From contig CAKNFP010000001.1 in the NCBI GenBank assembly GCA_930633525.1, forward strand, positions 3,264,001 through 3,328,000: a stretch of 64,000 bases of DNA, in the 5' to 3' direction. The DNA is from Hyphomicrobiales bacterium. GTDB taxonomy: Bacteria > Pseudomonadota > Alphaproteobacteria > Rhizobiales > Beijerinckiaceae. Position numbers and translations under genes: made by a program. The notes under the pieces are model-generated. The model saw only the letters and a program-made list of their open reading frames with translations, ran no database searches and was not told the DNA's origin. Below, piece after piece: positions 63,268-64,000 of the stretch; the stretch's first letter is position 1, and each line of letters starts with the position of its first letter.

Positions 63268-64000
63268 GAGCTATGGCGGAAAGTGGGTGATGCTGGATTG
63301 AGAAAGGCGGCGTATCGAGGCGGGTGTCGAGCCTGCCAGAACCTCTTCGAGAGAGCGATACGCCATGAACGCATCTACCAATGTTTTACGCCTGCGTCAG
63401 CCCAATGAGATTGACGATCCCCTGACGGATATTCTGCGAACCGGTGCCCGCAAGTTGCTGGCTCAAGCCATCGAGATCGAAGCCGAGGCTTATCTCGCCA
63501 GCATGCGCGATCTGAAGCTGCCGGATGGACGCGAACGCCTGGTCCGGCACGGCCATGGGCCGGAACGGACCATTCAGACCGGCATCGGCCCGGTGGAGGT
63601 CAGCCGCGTCAAGATCCGCGATCGTGGTGCTGAGGGAGAGGACCGCATCCGCTTTTCCTCGGCGATCCTGCCGAAATGGGCGCGCCGCACCAAAAGCCTG
63701 GATGCGCTGCTGCCGATCCTCTACCTGCGCGGGCTCTCGACCGGCGACTTCCAGGAGGCGCTCTCAGCCTTGCTCGGCAAGGATGCTCCGAACCTCTCGC
63801 CCTCCGCCATTACCCGACTGACGGGCGAATGGCAGGCCGAGTACGAGCATTGGCAGGCGCGGGACCTGTCGGCCCGCCGATACGTCTACGTCTGGGCCGA
63901 CGGCGTCTATCTCCAGGCCCGGATGGAGGATCAGGCCGAATGCATGCTGGTGCTGATCGGCGCCACGCCGGAGGGCAAGAAGGAACTGGTCGGCTTCCAG
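63268..64000 (+). mobile_element. IS256-family element, copy 2 (partial, runs off the window)
   Basis: Identical base by base, as far as I can read, to copy 1 from its left terminal repeat (GAGCTATGG) to the window end, with a constant offset of 54,392. It is in the same orientation as copy 1. The left 9-bp flank is GCCAAGACG; the matching right flank is outside the window. Confidence 0.95.
63365..64000 (+). CDS. IS256-family transposase, copy 2 (partial)
   Basis: The first 212 codons of the same 421-residue transposase encoded at 8973, including the first catalytic Asp (YVWADGVYLQ). The C-terminal half lies beyond the window. Confidence 0.95.
   Translation, partial: MNASTNVLRLRQPNEIDDPLTDILRTGARKLLAQAIEIEAEAYLASMRDLKLPDGRERLVRHGHGPERTIQTGIGPVEVSRVKIRDRGAEGEDRIRFSSAILPKWARRTKSLDALLPILYLRGLSTGDFQEALSALLGKDAPNLSPSAITRLTGEWQAEYEHWQARDLSARRYVYVWADGVYLQARMEDQAECMLVLIGATPEGKKELVGFQ

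Noticed and set aside
8876..64000. The two IS256 copies as the ends of a composite transposon that moved the 54 kb as a unit
   Set aside because: Copy 1 has its own perfect 9-bp target duplication on both sides, so it inserted alone. A composite transposition would place the duplication outside the outer ends.
1..64000. CRISPR arrays, rRNA or tRNA genes
   Set aside because: No regularly spaced repeats and no tRNA or rRNA-like sequence noticed when reading both strands. A covariance-model scan would be needed to exclude a divergent tRNA.

Overview
The window is a mosaic from a GC-rich alphaproteobacterium, most likely a Rhizobiales- or Sphingomonadales-type large plasmid or integrated element. 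This rests on gene families and codon style; no rRNA, tRNA or taxonomic marker is present. At least five insertion-sequence copies sit at or near module boundaries, and many genes at those boundaries are cut.

Layout. (1) 1-8.8 kb: the right end of an IS66 element, then a type I restriction-modification operon on the + strand in the order hsdR'-hsdS-ATPase-hsdM. hsdR has lost its 5' part at the IS66 end, and hsdS is split by an IS2-group IS3 element. hsdM and the ATPase look intact, so restriction is broken in this window while methylation could survive only with another specificity subunit. (2) 8.9-10.3 kb: a complete IS256 element with a 9-bp target duplication. A second, identical copy begins at 63,268 in the same orientation. 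(3) 10.5-24.7 kb, - strand: a conserved accessory block of the alphaproteobacterial plasmid/ICE type (membrane protein, DUF2493/SLOG, Toprim, strawberry-notch helicase-methylase, small conserved proteins, large ParB-like protein, DUF2958, ArdC antirestriction). Three of its transcription units share a structured 5' leader that ends at the ribosome-binding site, and a fourth has a weaker version. (4) 24.9-32.2 kb: a defence island. A trypsin-like protease gene diverges, across a strong palindrome, from a compact operon fic - SIR2-APAZ - short Argonaute (a SPARSA-type system with a Fic gene in front). A Hachiman-like pair (HamA-like nuclease plus HamB-like helicase) follows; its helicase is cut by an IS3-family element. 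(5) 33.7-50.4 kb: a catabolic cluster with three reduced-flavin-dependent monooxygenases (one luciferase-like, two HpaB-like), two flavin reductases, three alpha/beta hydrolases, two cupins, a DUF2848 protein, an aspartate-dehydrogenase-like enzyme, a polar amino-acid ABC transporter and two MarR regulators. The substrate is not identifiable from sequence, but a nitrogen-containing or aromatic acid is plausible. (6) 50.4-51.7 kb: a scar made of a 5' ilvD fragment fused to a decayed AIPR (abortive infection) gene. (7) 51.7-57.3 kb: a TRAP transporter, two hydrolases and a LuxR regulator, a second small uptake and catabolic module. (8) 57.4-58.1 kb: an IS6-family transposase. (9) 58.4-63.3 kb: small phage-like genes (two NinX/DUF2591 proteins, two secreted proteins, several ORFans) in a style more like Burkholderiales phages, cut by the second IS256 copy.

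How it fits together: several anti-invader systems (type I RM, SPARSA, Hachiman-like, AIPR) and an antirestriction protein sit on one mobile segment. Only the Fic-SPARSA operon looks complete, and it is the strongest candidate for an interesting working system. The recurring leader RNA in the backbone is the best candidate for an under-described regulatory element.
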